Assembly (NCBI GenBank): GCA_030066455.1
Contig: JASJBQ010000074.1
Location: 1-14,362 of the forward strand
Source of the DNA: Desulfobacterales bacterium
GTDB taxonomy: Bacteria; Desulfobacterota; Desulfobacteria; Desulfobacterales; UBA5852
DNA length: 14,362 nt
Reading direction: 5' to 3'
The stretch's first letter is position 1. Each line of letters starts with the position of its first letter. The notes under the pieces were generated by a model. It searched no databases and was not told the origin of the DNA. It was given only the letters and a program-made list of their open reading frames with translations. Position numbers and translations under genes: made by a program. This document shows, piece by piece, positions 7,102-13,984 of the stretch.

Positions 7102-8166
7102 ATGAAAAGCAATTCTTCGATTCGGCGCGTCAACGTATTACCCCCGAAAGCAAAAGCGGATTGTGTCCGTTGGCGCCAATTGGTATCCGGCCTCAAGGTT
7201 TTCCTGTTCTTTTTGTTGCTGGTTTCTTCAGGGCCGGCTCACACCGATGCCGCCGAGGAGCCTCCGGCAACGCACGATGCCCGGTTTTTTATTCTGGAAA
7301 ACGGTACGGACCTGCGCGAATTCGGCGACCGCAACATCGGCAAGATGTTGGTGCGCATCCAGGGACAGGGTGTCCTTTTCGGTGAAAAGCAGCGGCAACA
7401 TTACTGCCGAATCAAGCATGACGACAACGTTCAATGGGCGCTCAACAACCTGGAGACAGGCGAGTTGATTGCCCGGAGCAACAATGCCGGCGAGGTTTTT
7501 TTCGGGGCCTCCGCCGCTAAAGTGTTCGTCGCGGCGGCCTTGCTATCCAAGCAGAAGGGCGAATTCACCAAAGCGCAGTTGGGTCTTCTGGTGCGGATGA
7601 TCGTGGTTTCCTCCAACACGGCCTGGAGAGAACTGCAGCGCCAGGTCGGTGCCGACGGTACCGACGACGGCGGTCGCGCCGCCGTGGATGCCTTCATTCA
7701 ATCGATGGGTTATTTCAACACCCGGGGTTTTCAGGGCTGGTGGCGCAAGCCAGACGGCACCCGCATCCACGGGAACGAACTGAACAGCCTGGAACTGGTC
7801 AAATTTGTATATGACACCTACAACGGCCTCTATGACGGGGCCGAAGTCCTGTGGCACATTATGCAGGCCACGGCCACGGGGCGCGGTCGCATCAACAAAT
7901 ACGCCCCCCGCGACGTTTATGTTGGCGGTAAAACCGGTACCTATGACGGGCCGAACGTAAGCCCGGAAACCGTAAAACTCAAAAACATCCGGGCCCGCAA
8001 CCACGTGGCCAACCTGAAAATCGGCAATGACCTCTACGGCCTTGCGATTCTAACCAACACCGGCAGTAGTGAGGATGTCGCCGTCCTGGGTGGCGGCCTG
8101 ATGCGCGAATACCTGGGGGTCGACCCCGAAATCAACTGTCAGGCACCGGGCGCAATCGCCCCCTGA
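7102..8166 (+). CDS. exported serine hydrolase of the class A beta-lactamase / penicillin-binding fold
   Basis: A 354-residue protein with an extended basic N-terminus, a hydrophobic export segment (about 30-43) and a likely signal-peptidase region near AHTDAAEE (46-53). The three serine penicillin-recognising motifs are visible in order: S137-A-A-K140 with the nucleophile, S170-S171-N172 (the SDN position) and K277-T-G279 (GGKTGTYDG). Enzymes of this fold either hydrolyse beta-lactams or act as D-Ala-D-Ala peptidases. A stretch NELNSLELV (from 225) resembles the omega-loop, but by eye G224 sits where class A enzymes carry Glu166, so I favour a peptidase-like or atypical hydrolase. Start chosen at ATG 7102, with AGGG 7 bases upstream. 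It faces the L,D-transpeptidase operon, which fits a peptidoglycan role. Confidence 0.8.
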   Translation: MKSNSSIRRVNVLPPKAKADCVRWRQLVSGLKVFLFFLLLVSSGPAHTDAAEEPPATHDARFFILENGTDLREFGDRNIGKMLVRIQGQGVLFGEKQRQHYCRIKHDDNVQWALNNLETGELIARSNNAGEVFFGASAAKVFVAAALLSKQKGEFTKAQLGLLVRMIVVSSNTAWRELQRQVGADGTDDGGRAAVDAFIQSMGYFNTRGFQGWWRKPDGTRIHGNELNSLELVKFVYDTYNGLYDGAEVLWHIMQATATGRGRINKYAPRDVYVGGKTGTYDGPNVSPETVKLKNIRARNHVANLKIGNDLYGLAILTNTGSSEDVAVLGGGLMREYLGVDPEINCQAPGAIAP

Positions 8167-8237
8167 AATGTCTTGGAAACCCTGCCCGTCCGGCGCCACC
8201 CCCAATACTCACCGCGTACCGGTTTCGAGCGGCTAGC

Positions 8238-8395
8238 GTCGTGTCACGCATCCAATGGCGCTGGATTGCACCGATATTTTTTCCGTCTGCCAGGCGCGCC
8301 TTCCGTCGCATAGTCCCGCTATGCAACTGAAGGCGCAACGCCGCAGAAAGGAAAAAAGACAAGCATGATACGCATGTTGGTGCGTGATACGGCAC
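8238..8395. repeat. large nested palindrome between convergent genes
   Basis: Several paired blocks nest around one centre. The innermost is GCATAG/CTATGC (8308-8313 and 8319-8324). Around it are GCGCCTTC/GAAGGCGC (8296-8303 and 8329-8336), TCTGC/GCAGA (8286-8290 and 8343-8347) and TTTTTTCC/GGAAAAAA (8277-8284 and 8350-8357). The outer arms are imperfect: the CGTGTCACGCATCCAA region from about 8240 against the TTGGTGCGTGATACG region ending about 8391. The right edge reaches the TAG stop of the L,D-transpeptidase (8395-8397). It could serve as a bidirectional transcript end or be a non-autonomous mobile repeat like the one at 6583. Confidence 0.65.
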
Positions 8396-10209
8396 TAGAG
8401 CTTTTCCAGCAGCGCTTGAAACTCCTGGTCGAACCGGTTTTCGTAGCATTCAGACCATTCCGCCTTGAAAGGGCCGCAGCCGTTTATCCGACCGAAGACG
8501 CGCACCATCTGCTTGCCCACGCTCTTGTTGTTGTCCTTGATGGCGAGCTGTTTCTGAAATTGTTCCGGCAGGCGGTATATCTGGACCTTGTCTTGTTCGT
8601 AGGGTTGTTCGTATAGGGGAAAACGGCCCTGGAGCTGACGGCTGATGACCTCGCCCTGTTTGTTTTCGGGCTCGGCTTTGCGAAAGTAGGAAACATACGG
8701 ATCCGCAAAAATATAAGTGTCGCCCTCGATGACGAACTGGTCTTGGGCGCCGTAGAGATTGGTATAAAACTCTTTTTTGTCGATATTGGTCGCCGAGAAA
8801 TTCTTGCCCCGGCGCCGGGCATCGCCCGATGCGCCCTTGACCGAATAGGCGATGTAATACTGCGTGCCCATCACTTCGGCGCCACCGTTGCCATCGATAT
8901 CAAATACATCATAGTCAGCGGAGTGGTTGCCGAAATAGAGCACGGATTTCAATTTTTCGGGGCTCGCCGGGAAGATATGACGAACCTCCCACAGGTGGCC
9001 CACCGGCAGGCGCACACAGCCATGGGAGACCGGACCACGGGATACGGCCCACACAAATTGATACTGCTCCGGAATGTCAAGTTCGGCGTACAAATGCTTC
9101 ATGCTTGGCAAATGGTGGGATACCCCGGGGTTATGGATCCCGTTGCCGATACCCTGCCAGTCCATTTTGGGCACATAACCGTAGTAGCCTTCTTTGCGGA
9201 TGTGATCCACATCGTGATAGGGCCGATCGAGGAACGTCATCAGGGCACTGTTGCGAATCATATGGATCTGGTTGCCGCTGCGATCCTTGGTTGAGCCAAA
9301 CACGCTTCCGTTGGGATAGATGCCGGTAAATTCGGGGTACGCCAGCCGACAGTCTTCAGCGGCATCTTCACACCGCAGCGCGGGAACGAACTTTCTGCCG
9401 TCAACCGTGCTAAAATCGTACCTGCCGGCTGTAACGCTCTTGAAATAATCCAGCGCCATTTTCAGGAGGGCGGTATCGTCAGTCTGCTTCAGGATATGCG
9501 ATATGATGACGGCCAGTTGGTCATTCTGCTCGTCGGTCAGATAAACGGCATTGACGCGGCCGGCCAGCATTTGGTTGGTCAGCACCAGCGTGTCATCGAG
9601 GTTCAGCAGGAAACGTTTGAGGGTTTCCATATCATCGGGATCGCCTTCGTATTTTTGGGCATACGCCTTGATTTTGCCTTTCCAGTCCTGCAACGCGCGT
9701 TTCAAGTCCAGCTCAATCGGAAATACCCGATGCGGGTTGAGGGCCATGAGGGTCTTTAAGCTGGCCTGGTAGAACTGTTCAGGGGAAATCTTCTTGGTTT
9801 CGAAATCTTTGATGGTACCCAGGATGTCGTAGGCTGGCGATTCGATGATGCGCCGGTAGGCGTCCAGTTGTTCGCTCGATTGGGTCACGAACATGCCCCT
9901 GTCCATTGCCGCGCCATAGACGTCATAACGTTTTTTTAAATGATACAGATAAGTCAGAACGGTATGTTCATCGAGAAGAGCGGTCAGTCGGACATGGTTG
10001 CCGCGGCCTGCACGGAAATGAATCCGCGATGGTTCTTCGACCCGCGGGGCAAACCCGGTGTAGAAGGAGGCCGGATATTGTTGATAAAACGGAACGCCGA
10101 ACTTCACCAGCGACTTGTTGTAGTCATCGATGGTGAACGCCTGGTCTGCATGGGCGAACGCTATGGTCAGGAGCAGGGCCGATACGATGAATAGCAGGTT
10201 CTTCTTCAT
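8395..10209 (-). CDS. exported L,D-transpeptidase (YkuD catalytic domain)
   Basis: A 604-residue protein with a clear signal peptide (MKKNLLFIVSALLLTIAFAHA, cut after about residue 21). A long, mostly helical N-terminal region (about 30-260) of unknown fold is followed by a YkuD domain at about 315-420. The catalytic signature S395-H-G-C398-V-R400 is complete, with the upstream histidine in GNGIHNPG (H359). YkuD enzymes use the cysteine to make 3-3 peptidoglycan cross-links or to attach proteins to the wall, in the periplasm, and most resist classical beta-lactams. About 180 residues follow the motif, longer than in minimal enzymes, so it may bind a partner or substrate. ATG 10209 has a strong GGGAG site (7-base spacing). 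It lies 39 bases after the PEP-synthase-like gene on the same strand, so probably one operon. Confidence 0.88.
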   Translation of the reverse strand: MKKNLLFIVSALLLTIAFAHADQAFTIDDYNKSLVKFGVPFYQQYPASFYTGFAPRVEEPSRIHFRAGRGNHVRLTALLDEHTVLTYLYHLKKRYDVYGAAMDRGMFVTQSSEQLDAYRRIIESPAYDILGTIKDFETKKISPEQFYQASLKTLMALNPHRVFPIELDLKRALQDWKGKIKAYAQKYEGDPDDMETLKRFLLNLDDTLVLTNQMLAGRVNAVYLTDEQNDQLAVIISHILKQTDDTALLKMALDYFKSVTAGRYDFSTVDGRKFVPALRCEDAAEDCRLAYPEFTGIYPNGSVFGSTKDRSGNQIHMIRNSALMTFLDRPYHDVDHIRKEGYYGYVPKMDWQGIGNGIHNPGVSHHLPSMKHLYAELDIPEQYQFVWAVSRGPVSHGCVRLPVGHLWEVRHIFPASPEKLKSVLYFGNHSADYDVFDIDGNGGAEVMGTQYYIAYSVKGASGDARRRGKNFSATNIDKKEFYTNLYGAQDQFVIEGDTYIFADPYVSYFRKAEPENKQGEVISRQLQGRFPLYEQPYEQDKVQIYRLPEQFQKQLAIKDNNKSVGKQMVRVFGRINGCGPFKAEWSECYENRFDQEFQALLEKL

Positions 10210-10248
10210 GGTTTATCTCCCTTTTGATGCTGCGCCACTAGATGCCTT

Positions 10249-13200
10249 TTACTGCGGGGGCTGTTTAACGACGTCCTTTAAGCCAATCGCCCCGCGCCGC
10301 GGCTTCCCGGTTTCATCGAGTACGGCCAGGGCAGGAATATTGCGAAGTTCATCATTGCCGATAAACGGCCGGCACTGAAAAAGCCAGAGCTGCCCCTTGG
10401 CAAAACCGAATTCGATGTCCCAGGGCTGCGGGTTACCGGATGGGTCCCGCGATGATTTGAAGGCTTTTTTAATTTTGCTTGCGGCCGCAACCAGTTGCTT
10501 GAGTTCCTGCTCGCTAAGAACGTGCTCGTTCCCTGTACTGGGGACGACCGTGCTGCCGCCCTCGGGCTTCAACATGAGCCGATACGGCGATTTGTAAAGG
10601 TTGATGAGTTCGATGCCCTTGGGCGACCACAACAGCGTTTCCGCGGGGGATCCGTCCACGGCGCCGCCTACGCCTTCGGAAGTGGCCACGAGCATCTTCT
10701 TTTGGTCGCCGTGAAAAATGTCGGCCGTCACCAGTACCCCGGATTTTTCCGAGGGCACCGATTCCAGAATGACGATCGAGGGCAGGACCCAGAAGGGCTT
10801 GTCGACGAGGGTCTGACGCCAGGAAAATGAGCGGTAGGTGAACGGGGAGGCCCACACCTCCTTGATGCCGGCATAGATGTCTGCCAGCGAGCGCAGGTTG
10901 AAAATCGTGAGATTCAGGCCCGCACCATTGAAGTTCTCCAGATCCTCCACATTGGTGTCGCTGCGCACGAAGCATCCTACCGTCTGCGATTTGTCGCCGC
11001 TTTGCAGCAATCCCTGTTCATCAAGCGCTTTCTGAACGGCCTGTTTGAATCCGGGAGCGATGGGGTGCGCGATGATGGAAGCACGGAAGATTTCCAGCCG
11101 GGGCCTGATCCATTCGGCCAGCGCCTTTTCACTGGCGCCGGCCGGCATCATCTCGGCAAAGAACTTGTTGTAGGTCCGTTTGACAAACGCCTCCAGGCTC
11201 TCGCCTTCCTGGGCGATGCGGCTGGCTTTCCGGTGACCCGGCAGCGTGACTTTCGCCTGCTGCAAGTGCTGGAAGTAGGCCCCGAAAGGCAGGACGATCC
11301 CCCGCGCCACATTCCGTGGAAAAAGGCGCTTCAACTCCCCCAGGTAGGCCGCCTTGGGCCCGCATTTTATACCGGAGTCTTTAAGACCCACTTGCGAAGG
11401 CTGTAATGGCATCTTGAGGTCGATGTCGAGTTTGGTGGGGTCGATGTGCAGTTTGCTGGCGCCGGCGCCGAGTTCCCCGTCGGCGGTGCGTTCGGTGTTG
11501 CGGTTGTACCGTTCATAGACGGCTTTGTCCTGATCCGTCATCTGGGCCGCTGTTTTCAGAAAGACCTTACCCCCGGGCGTCACCAGATAAAAAACGTCCT
11601 GATTGTCGTGTTTGGCAATCGTTGCGAACGGGTCGGGTCCGGTGACGATGTTGGGGATCCCGAGGGCCCGGGCCAGAAGCTGGACATGCGAGACCACGTT
11701 GCCTTCACCCTGGGTGACGATGCCGGCGGCCGGCTGCAGCTCGGCCGGGGTTTGTGCCAGCGCCACGATCTCTTCGCGGGAATAATCCTCCACCCTGGGG
11801 TTTACCCTCAGCTTGCCGCGTGAAAGCCCGGGGTTGAGGGCCCGAATCTGGGTGGTGGTTTCCATCCCGAAGACCTGGTGTCGCTGGCGTTGCTGCCCGG
11901 CGGCATGGTCCTTGAGCCGCGTCATGGCCTGGCCGAAGAGGAGCAGGGGCGAGCCCCGCAGAATATCGTCCGTGGCATGTGTGATTTCAGGCAGCACATA
12001 GGTCCATTCGGTCCATACCTCGGCAAAGGCCAGCATGGCGCCGGTCTGGGCCCACTCGACCACACGGTCGGCCCGTTCCAGTACCTGCATGAATTCAGCC
12101 TGATTCATTTCGGAGCGTTTCAGAGCTGCCTGCAGGTTGGCCACGGCTGTGCGGCGTTCGCGTTCGCTCAGTAGGCCTGTGCCATAGGCGGCATCGGTGA
12201 GTGCGGTCAGAAGCTTAAGATGCTGCTCGACGGTCTGCAACTTACCGCCCTCCAGTATGGCGTTGCCGCGGTTCTGAATAACGGAACTGGCGGTCACGTT
12301 GATGGCAATCAACCGGCGGGCTTCACCGGGCGAGACTTTGCGCTGGGCCACGCTTCGGCGTCCGCGCTTCATGATCTCCGCCAGCCCAGCGATCGTCTCA
12401 AGCCCGTCGTCTTTCTCTTCCGGCATCAGGGATGCAAGCTGGCCGCGCAGGGCCGCATCCTTGATGCCGTCCAACTGCGGGACCAGGGCACTTTCATCCA
12501 GCGAGGTCAGCTTTTCGATTTCAGCTATCAACTTGTCGAGGCGGCTGCGGGTTTTTCCGGCGGGCAACCGGTCGCGGTAGGCGGTAAGCTTGGGAATCAA
12601 GGCCGCCGATACCTGATTGTGAACCGCGTTGCGCAGCGGTCCGAAGTCCGGATCGTCGTTCTGCACCTGTGTCGCCATGTTGCGGACCTTGTCGACGCCG
12701 CCCTGCTCTTCGCCGATAAAGAATCGTTTCTGCAGTTCATAGGTCAGGAGGAAGTGCCGGAAATCATTGTAACCGTCCTGTCTAAAGTATTTTTCGAGGA
12801 AGGCGGTCATCGCCGGCTGCTCGTATTCCGAGCCCGAAACGCCGCTCAACGTTCGGGCCGTGGCCAGTCTGTGGTCGGGGTGGGTTTCGATGAAATATTT
12901 TTCCAGGATGTGCCCGCGGACCAGGTTGTGATGGTCGTCGAAGCGGTCCCATGCGTAAAGGTCGGTCGTGAAGAGGTTGCCGACATGAACCCCCTGCTTC
13001 CCGAGGGCTACGGCCCACGGGGCTCGGAAAGCCGAACAGAAGCGGGTTTCTTCGCCGCAAACGTTTTGAATCGATCCGTCCGGCCGCAGCACCGGCTCGA
13101 TGCGGCCGTCCGTGCATACGCACACATTTTTACCAAAAGGGCCCTTGCGTTTGGCAGTGGTGGTCTGGAAATTTTTCTTGAGCTCCGTCTTCTGCTCTTC

Positions 13201-13395
13201 CGAAAGTTGCCGTAGCTGGGCGCCCGTCGGTGCAGCCAGAAACAGCAGTACGATTAGAGCACAGACGATTGCCGCCAAAGGCGGGATGGCCGGCTGTGCA
13301 GGTTCGAATGGTAAGGGTTTTTGTGATCCATCCTGCGGTACGGCACCGCGGCATAATTTCATGGCGTTATTTCTGGTGCTGTCGATGTTGCGCAT
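10249..13395 (-). CDS. exported or membrane-anchored PEP-synthase-like protein: phosphohistidine domain then ATP-grasp domain, no TIM barrel
   Basis: About 1048 residues from ATG 13395, chosen for AAGGA 11 bases upstream; the frame reaches 13431, and ATG 13362 is a shorter option. One hydrophobic segment (about 38-56, ending APTGAQ) suggests a signal peptide or anchor. Next come a Cys group (C92-x-C94, C113, C120), a long helical region (about 140-510), a PEP-utilising swivel domain with likely phosphohistidine H570 (EGNVVSHVQLLARALGIPNI), and a C-terminal ATP-grasp domain (about 673-1010). The latter shows GPKAAYLGEL (K681), FVRSDTNVEDLENFNGAGL (R811), KSGVLVTADIFHGD, SEGVGGAVDG, WDIEFGF and FQCRP. 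PEP synthase and PPDK have ATP-grasp first and a PEP/pyruvate barrel last; here the order is reversed and the barrel absent. The acceptor is unknown. It is followed by, and probably co-transcribed with, the L,D-transpeptidase. Confidence 0.8.
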   Translation of the reverse strand: MRNIDSTRNNAMKLCRGAVPQDGSQKPLPFEPAQPAIPPLAAIVCALIVLLFLAAPTGAQLRQLSEEQKTELKKNFQTTTAKRKGPFGKNVCVCTDGRIEPVLRPDGSIQNVCGEETRFCSAFRAPWAVALGKQGVHVGNLFTTDLYAWDRFDDHHNLVRGHILEKYFIETHPDHRLATARTLSGVSGSEYEQPAMTAFLEKYFRQDGYNDFRHFLLTYELQKRFFIGEEQGGVDKVRNMATQVQNDDPDFGPLRNAVHNQVSAALIPKLTAYRDRLPAGKTRSRLDKLIAEIEKLTSLDESALVPQLDGIKDAALRGQLASLMPEEKDDGLETIAGLAEIMKRGRRSVAQRKVSPGEARRLIAINVTASSVIQNRGNAILEGGKLQTVEQHLKLLTALTDAAYGTGLLSERERRTAVANLQAALKRSEMNQAEFMQVLERADRVVEWAQTGAMLAFAEVWTEWTYVLPEITHATDDILRGSPLLLFGQAMTRLKDHAAGQQRQRHQVFGMETTTQIRALNPGLSRGKLRVNPRVEDYSREEIVALAQTPAELQPAAGIVTQGEGNVVSHVQLLARALGIPNIVTGPDPFATIAKHDNQDVFYLVTPGGKVFLKTAAQMTDQDKAVYERYNRNTERTADGELGAGASKLHIDPTKLDIDLKMPLQPSQVGLKDSGIKCGPKAAYLGELKRLFPRNVARGIVLPFGAYFQHLQQAKVTLPGHRKASRIAQEGESLEAFVKRTYNKFFAEMMPAGASEKALAEWIRPRLEIFRASIIAHPIAPGFKQAVQKALDEQGLLQSGDKSQTVGCFVRSDTNVEDLENFNGAGLNLTIFNLRSLADIYAGIKEVWASPFTYRSFSWRQTLVDKPFWVLPSIVILESVPSEKSGVLVTADIFHGDQKKMLVATSEGVGGAVDGSPAETLLWSPKGIELINLYKSPYRLMLKPEGGSTVVPSTGNEHVLSEQELKQLVAAASKIKKAFKSSRDPSGNPQPWDIEFGFAKGQLWLFQCRPFIGNDELRNIPALAVLDETGKPRRGAIGLKDVVKQPPQ

Positions 13396-13483
13396 ATCGT
13401 CACATTTCCTTGCGACCCGGCAGCGAGTCATTTTTTGGGTAAAGATACGCGAAGTGATCTCAAAAACATGGCATATACTGGGG

Positions 13484-13555
13484 ATGGATCGGACAAACGA
13501 GCAATGGCACCGGTTAGAGCCCTTGATTCCCTCCCCACGAAGTCAAACGGGTTGA
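13484..13555 (+). mobile_element. 5' scrap of an IS5-family transposase gene
   Basis: From ATG 13484 the frame reads MDRTNEQWHRLEPLIPSP and stops at 13553-13555 after 23 codons. The pattern x-(D/N)-x-Q-W-x-x-(L/I)-E-P-L-(L/I)-P is how IS5-family transposases (DUF4096-type N-terminus) begin. Nothing after residue 20 continues the family, and no second IS end or target duplication is visible, so this is a relic. It sits 89 bases upstream of the PEP-synthase-like gene, on the opposite strand. Confidence 0.55.
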
Positions 13556-13636
13556 ATTGCCCAAAATCTCTGCGATTTCAGTCCATAAGGGGTTGGCTTT
13601 GAAGTTTGAACTAAATTTAGGGTAAACATTTGGTAT

Positions 13637-13954
13637 TTAGGGGAGGGGCCGGTCGCTTCCCAGCAACGCCTCCACGAACGCCAGTGTATAATCAATGGCC
13701 CGGCCGGTGAGATCCTCGCAAAGCTGGGGCGGGTTGTCGGGGTGGAAGCCTTCGGGGTGCAACTCGCGGCAGAGGAGGCTGCCGAAGCGCTTTTCGAATG
13801 TTCCGCCAAACTGCCGGCAGGCGCCGACGACTTTTGGCTCGGAGATCCTCCGATCGTGGCCGATAATCCCAAGAAACATCAGCCCGCCCTCCACGAGGCC
13901 GCACTGGGCGCCGTATTCATGTGAGCATTGCCATTTGCGGGGGAACACCGCCAT
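13637..13954 (-). CDS. C-GCAxxG-C-C family protein, probably N-terminally truncated
   Basis: The 105-residue frame carries the signature of this putative redox or metal-binding family. YGAQCGLVEGGLMFLGI (C18) matches the CGAxxG core, FEKRFGSLLCRELHPEGF holds C62 and NPPQLCEDLTGRAIDYT holds C79; C10 and C46 are extra. Related proteins have about 40-50 more residues at the N-terminus, including an early conserved Cys in an N-C-A motif. Here an in-frame TAA lies two codons upstream of ATG 13952-13954, and the HrpA stop is only 30 bases away, so there is no room for that part. No good ribosome site precedes the ATG. The rest is undamaged, so it is either a recent truncation (pseudogene) or a shorter expressed form. 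Confidence 0.6.
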   Translation of the reverse strand: MAVFPRKWQCSHEYGAQCGLVEGGLMFLGIIGHDRRISEPKVVGACRQFGGTFEKRFGSLLCRELHPEGFHPDNPPQLCEDLTGRAIDYTLAFVEALLGSDRPLP

Positions 13955-13966
13955 TGGACGTTAAAC

Positions 13967-13982
13967 GCGGTATCAAAACCGC
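13967..13982 (-). terminator. weak hairpin just after the hrpA stop
   Basis: GCGGT at 13967-13971 pairs with ACCGC at 13978-13982 across a 6-base loop. On the minus strand it lies 2 bases after the hrpA stop and is followed by GTTTAA. The 5-base stem and poor T tract make it a weak terminator at best. Confidence 0.25.
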
Positions 13983-13984
13983 TT

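Noticed and set aside
8238..8395. CRISPR or tandem-repeat array
   Set aside because: The structure is a single nested palindrome, with no spaced direct repeats.
8743..9294. 183-codon plus-strand frame inside the L,D-transpeptidase gene
   Set aside because: Antisense shadow of the YkuD domain; no ribosome site or domain.
12220..13215. 331-codon plus-strand open frame inside the PEP-synthase-like gene
   Set aside because: No recognisable motif, and fully antisense to a frame with signal segment and conserved cysteines; composition bias explains it.
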